NCBI GenBank assembly: GCA_029237685.1
Contig: JAQZBV010000001.1
Location: forward strand, 33,851 to 97,850
DNA from: Cytophagaceae bacterium
Lineage (GTDB): Bacteria; Bacteroidota; Bacteroidia; Cytophagales; Cytophagaceae
DNA: 64,000 nt
Direction of reading: 5' to 3'
In this document: positions 62,789-64,000 of the stretch, piece after piece
How the letters are laid out: every line of letters starts with the position of its first letter
Numbering within the stretch: position 1 is the first letter of the stretch
Made by a program: the position numbers and the translations under genes
Notes under the pieces: generated by a model
The model's database searches: none
The model's input: the letters and a program-made list of their open reading frames with translations, nothing else
Told to the model about the DNA's origin: nothing

Positions 62789-64000
62789 ATGAAAGAAGAA
62801 AGATTACAAAACTGGGATAAAAAGGAAGAGTTAGACTGTTTACTATTCTTTGCATTAAGAATTAGGGAGCTTGTTTTTGATTATACTCTCGATACATTTA
62901 AATATCCAGCTCTTAATTCAACAGCCAGTTGTAAGGAAGCGATTGAACTAATAAATGAGATTGAATCAAACATTATTTCAGTGAAATCATTGGAGCCGAT
63001 TGTAGCAGAACTTCAATGGAAAATCAGGCAAGATTACGTAGTCAAAAAGATGGTTGGAGAAGACATCCAATACTATCTTAACTTCGGAGATATCGCAAAT
63101 CATAAGGAAATTAAACTAAAGCTACAATTGCTTTATAATAAAATATCTCCCAACAAATACTGTCTAGTCACAGAGGATCTTCTAGAGAAAATAATCGCTG
63201 AAAACAAAGAGAAAAAAACAATCAGTAAACTAGCAGCAACATATGTATCATCTCTTATCAATTTAGGATTTAGTCAAAGTTATATTTACATAACAACAAA
63301 CAATCATTTCTTTTCTACTACGTCAATAAATAATTTAGATTCACTTCGTAATTTTTTCTCTTGTTTCACACGTGTACAAGAAACCTATACTGTCATATTA
63401 CGATGCAGTAATTTATTTTTGGAACTTAGTAAATCATCTTTTGCATTTAGAAGTGAAATATCCAATACAATAACTGATGATATTTCTAAATTAGACAAAC
63501 ATGGTTTTACAAGAACAAAACAAAAAAACGAGTCGTTTTTTATCGCTAATGAAATAAAAGCTCTCGATCCTGTTAGTGCTAAAACTGAGGCCGAAAGAAG
63601 AATAAACAAATTATCAAAGCTATTTGTCTTTTACCATCACAAAAAGCACCCAACCTGGCTTTCGAAAGCATTAGTTATAAACAATAAGTCGAAAAATACT
63701 TTTCTGTTAGACAATAGGGTTTCTCCTATGTCTAAAGGTCGAGACTTAGAACCTCAGAAAGCAGCTATCGAATTAAATAAATTAATTAGAGGCTTAGAAT
63801 TAGATAGCGAATCATTTGCTAAATATGACAGGGCAATTGATTTACATGGTTTGTCAATTGAAAACAAATACATTGAAAACCAGTTACTACAAAATTGGAT
63901 TGCATTTGAAACTTTACTTGTTGGGTATTCTTCTAAATCAAAAATAGATCAAGTGTTAGATCACTTAGTTCCATTTTTAAAGTATAAATATATAGAAAGA
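62789..64000 (+). CDS. Hypothetical protein, third cassette gene, cut by window edge
   Basis: The frame begins at ATG 62789, eleven bases after element B, and is open to the last base: 404 codons, C-terminus missing. Starts MKEERLQNWDKKEELDCLLF; the whole visible part is helical and charged, with very AT-rich codons. Near the right edge ENKYIENQLLQNWIAFETLL (about 368-387) has the W-x-A-x-E-x-L pattern typical of HEPN-type proteins related to ApeA. The defining R-x4-6-H motif would lie in the missing part, so HEPN membership is only suggested. No signal peptide. Not recognised as any named family. Confidence 0.6.
   Translation, partial: MKEERLQNWDKKEELDCLLFFALRIRELVFDYTLDTFKYPALNSTASCKEAIELINEIESNIISVKSLEPIVAELQWKIRQDYVVKKMVGEDIQYYLNFGDIANHKEIKLKLQLLYNKISPNKYCLVTEDLLEKIIAENKEKKTISKLAATYVSSLINLGFSQSYIYITTNNHFFSTTSINNLDSLRNFFSCFTRVQETYTVILRCSNLFLELSKSSFAFRSEISNTITDDISKLDKHGFTRTKQKNESFFIANEIKALDPVSAKTEAERRINKLSKLFVFYHHKKHPTWLSKALVINNKSKNTFLLDNRVSPMSKGRDLEPQKAAIELNKLIRGLELDSESFAKYDRAIDLHGLSIENKYIENQLLQNWIAFETLLVGYSSKSKIDQVLDHLVPFLKYKYIER

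Larger units (their letters stand above)
60518..64000 (+). mobile_element. Integron-like cassette array without visible integrase (attC-like elements, right end outside the window)
   Basis: From GTTAG at 60518 the DNA is strongly AT-rich. It holds three unrelated genes in one direction; the first two are each followed by an attC-like palindrome of about 166 bp (61451-61616 and 62612-62778). GTTAG at 60518 resembles the right half-site (GTTAGC) of these elements and marks the likely left boundary. No integrase gene was found in the window, so it may be a sedentary array or a remnant. The nature as an integron is inferred from structure. Confidence 0.55.

Noticed and set aside
60518..64000. Prophage or transposon explanation for the AT-rich end
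   Set aside because: No integrase, transposase, phage structural gene or terminal inverted repeat was visible; genes are separated by a repeated palindrome instead.

Overview
The window looks like chromosomal DNA of a gliding or T9SS-bearing Bacteroidota (Cytophagia/Chitinophagia-like). The evidence is a PorP/SprF-family protein, several large exported proteins with type A or type B (gliding-motility type) T9SS C-terminal domains, WG-repeat, MEKHA and DUF3127 proteins, few Shine-Dalgarno sequences, and families of short palindromic or simple intergenic repeats. No rRNA, canonical tRNA, CRISPR array, transposase or integrase was seen.

Layout. 1-6.2 kb holds housekeeping and hypothetical genes: a truncated membrane glycosyltransferase (-), a beta-barrel protein (-), a SlyD-like FKBP isomerase (-), a thioredoxin-like protein (+), a MEKHA gene broken by one in-frame TGA (-), a small beta-sandwich candidate (+), a DUF3127 protein (-) and an AI-2E family permease (+). 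6.3-12.3 kb is a beta-oxidation operon (MarR regulator, FadN-type bifunctional enzyme, thiolase, acyl-CoA dehydrogenase), followed by a fatty acid desaturase. 14.3-51 kb is dominated by exported surface proteins: two right-handed beta-helix proteins, three tandem paralogous delta-60-repeat proteins with type B sorting domains, a PorP/SprF partner translationally coupled to a TPR-CHAT protein, a propeller-like repeat protein, a frameshifted WG-repeat gene, an NHL-repeat protein, and an M4 metalloprotease with four CUB domains. 51-59 kb contains small membrane proteins and lipoproteins, an alpha/beta hydrolase, and a minus-strand ABC transporter/GntR operon.

From about 60.5 kb to the right edge the character changes sharply. 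The DNA becomes AT-rich, and three unrelated plus-strand orphan genes follow each other: a HEPN-like protein, a PIN-like nuclease and a third orphan protein running off the window. The first two are each followed by a related imperfect palindrome of about 166 bp with matched GCTAAC/GTTAGC ends, very like integron attC sites. A tRNA-like cloverleaf with an enlarged anticodon arm lies between the first gene and its palindrome. I read this as the start of an integrase-less, integron-like cassette array carrying RNase-type, defence-like genes. It is the best candidate in the window for an undescribed system.

Second in interest is the T9SS locus at 22-39 kb, where three type B adhesin-like paralogs, their probable SprF-type partner and a caspase-like CHAT protein lie together. 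Third are the intergenic repeat families: CCCC/GGGG palindromes, simple GAACTGAAAACAG words that build long hairpins, and a three-copy 157-159 bp tandem array at 58.6-59.1 kb.
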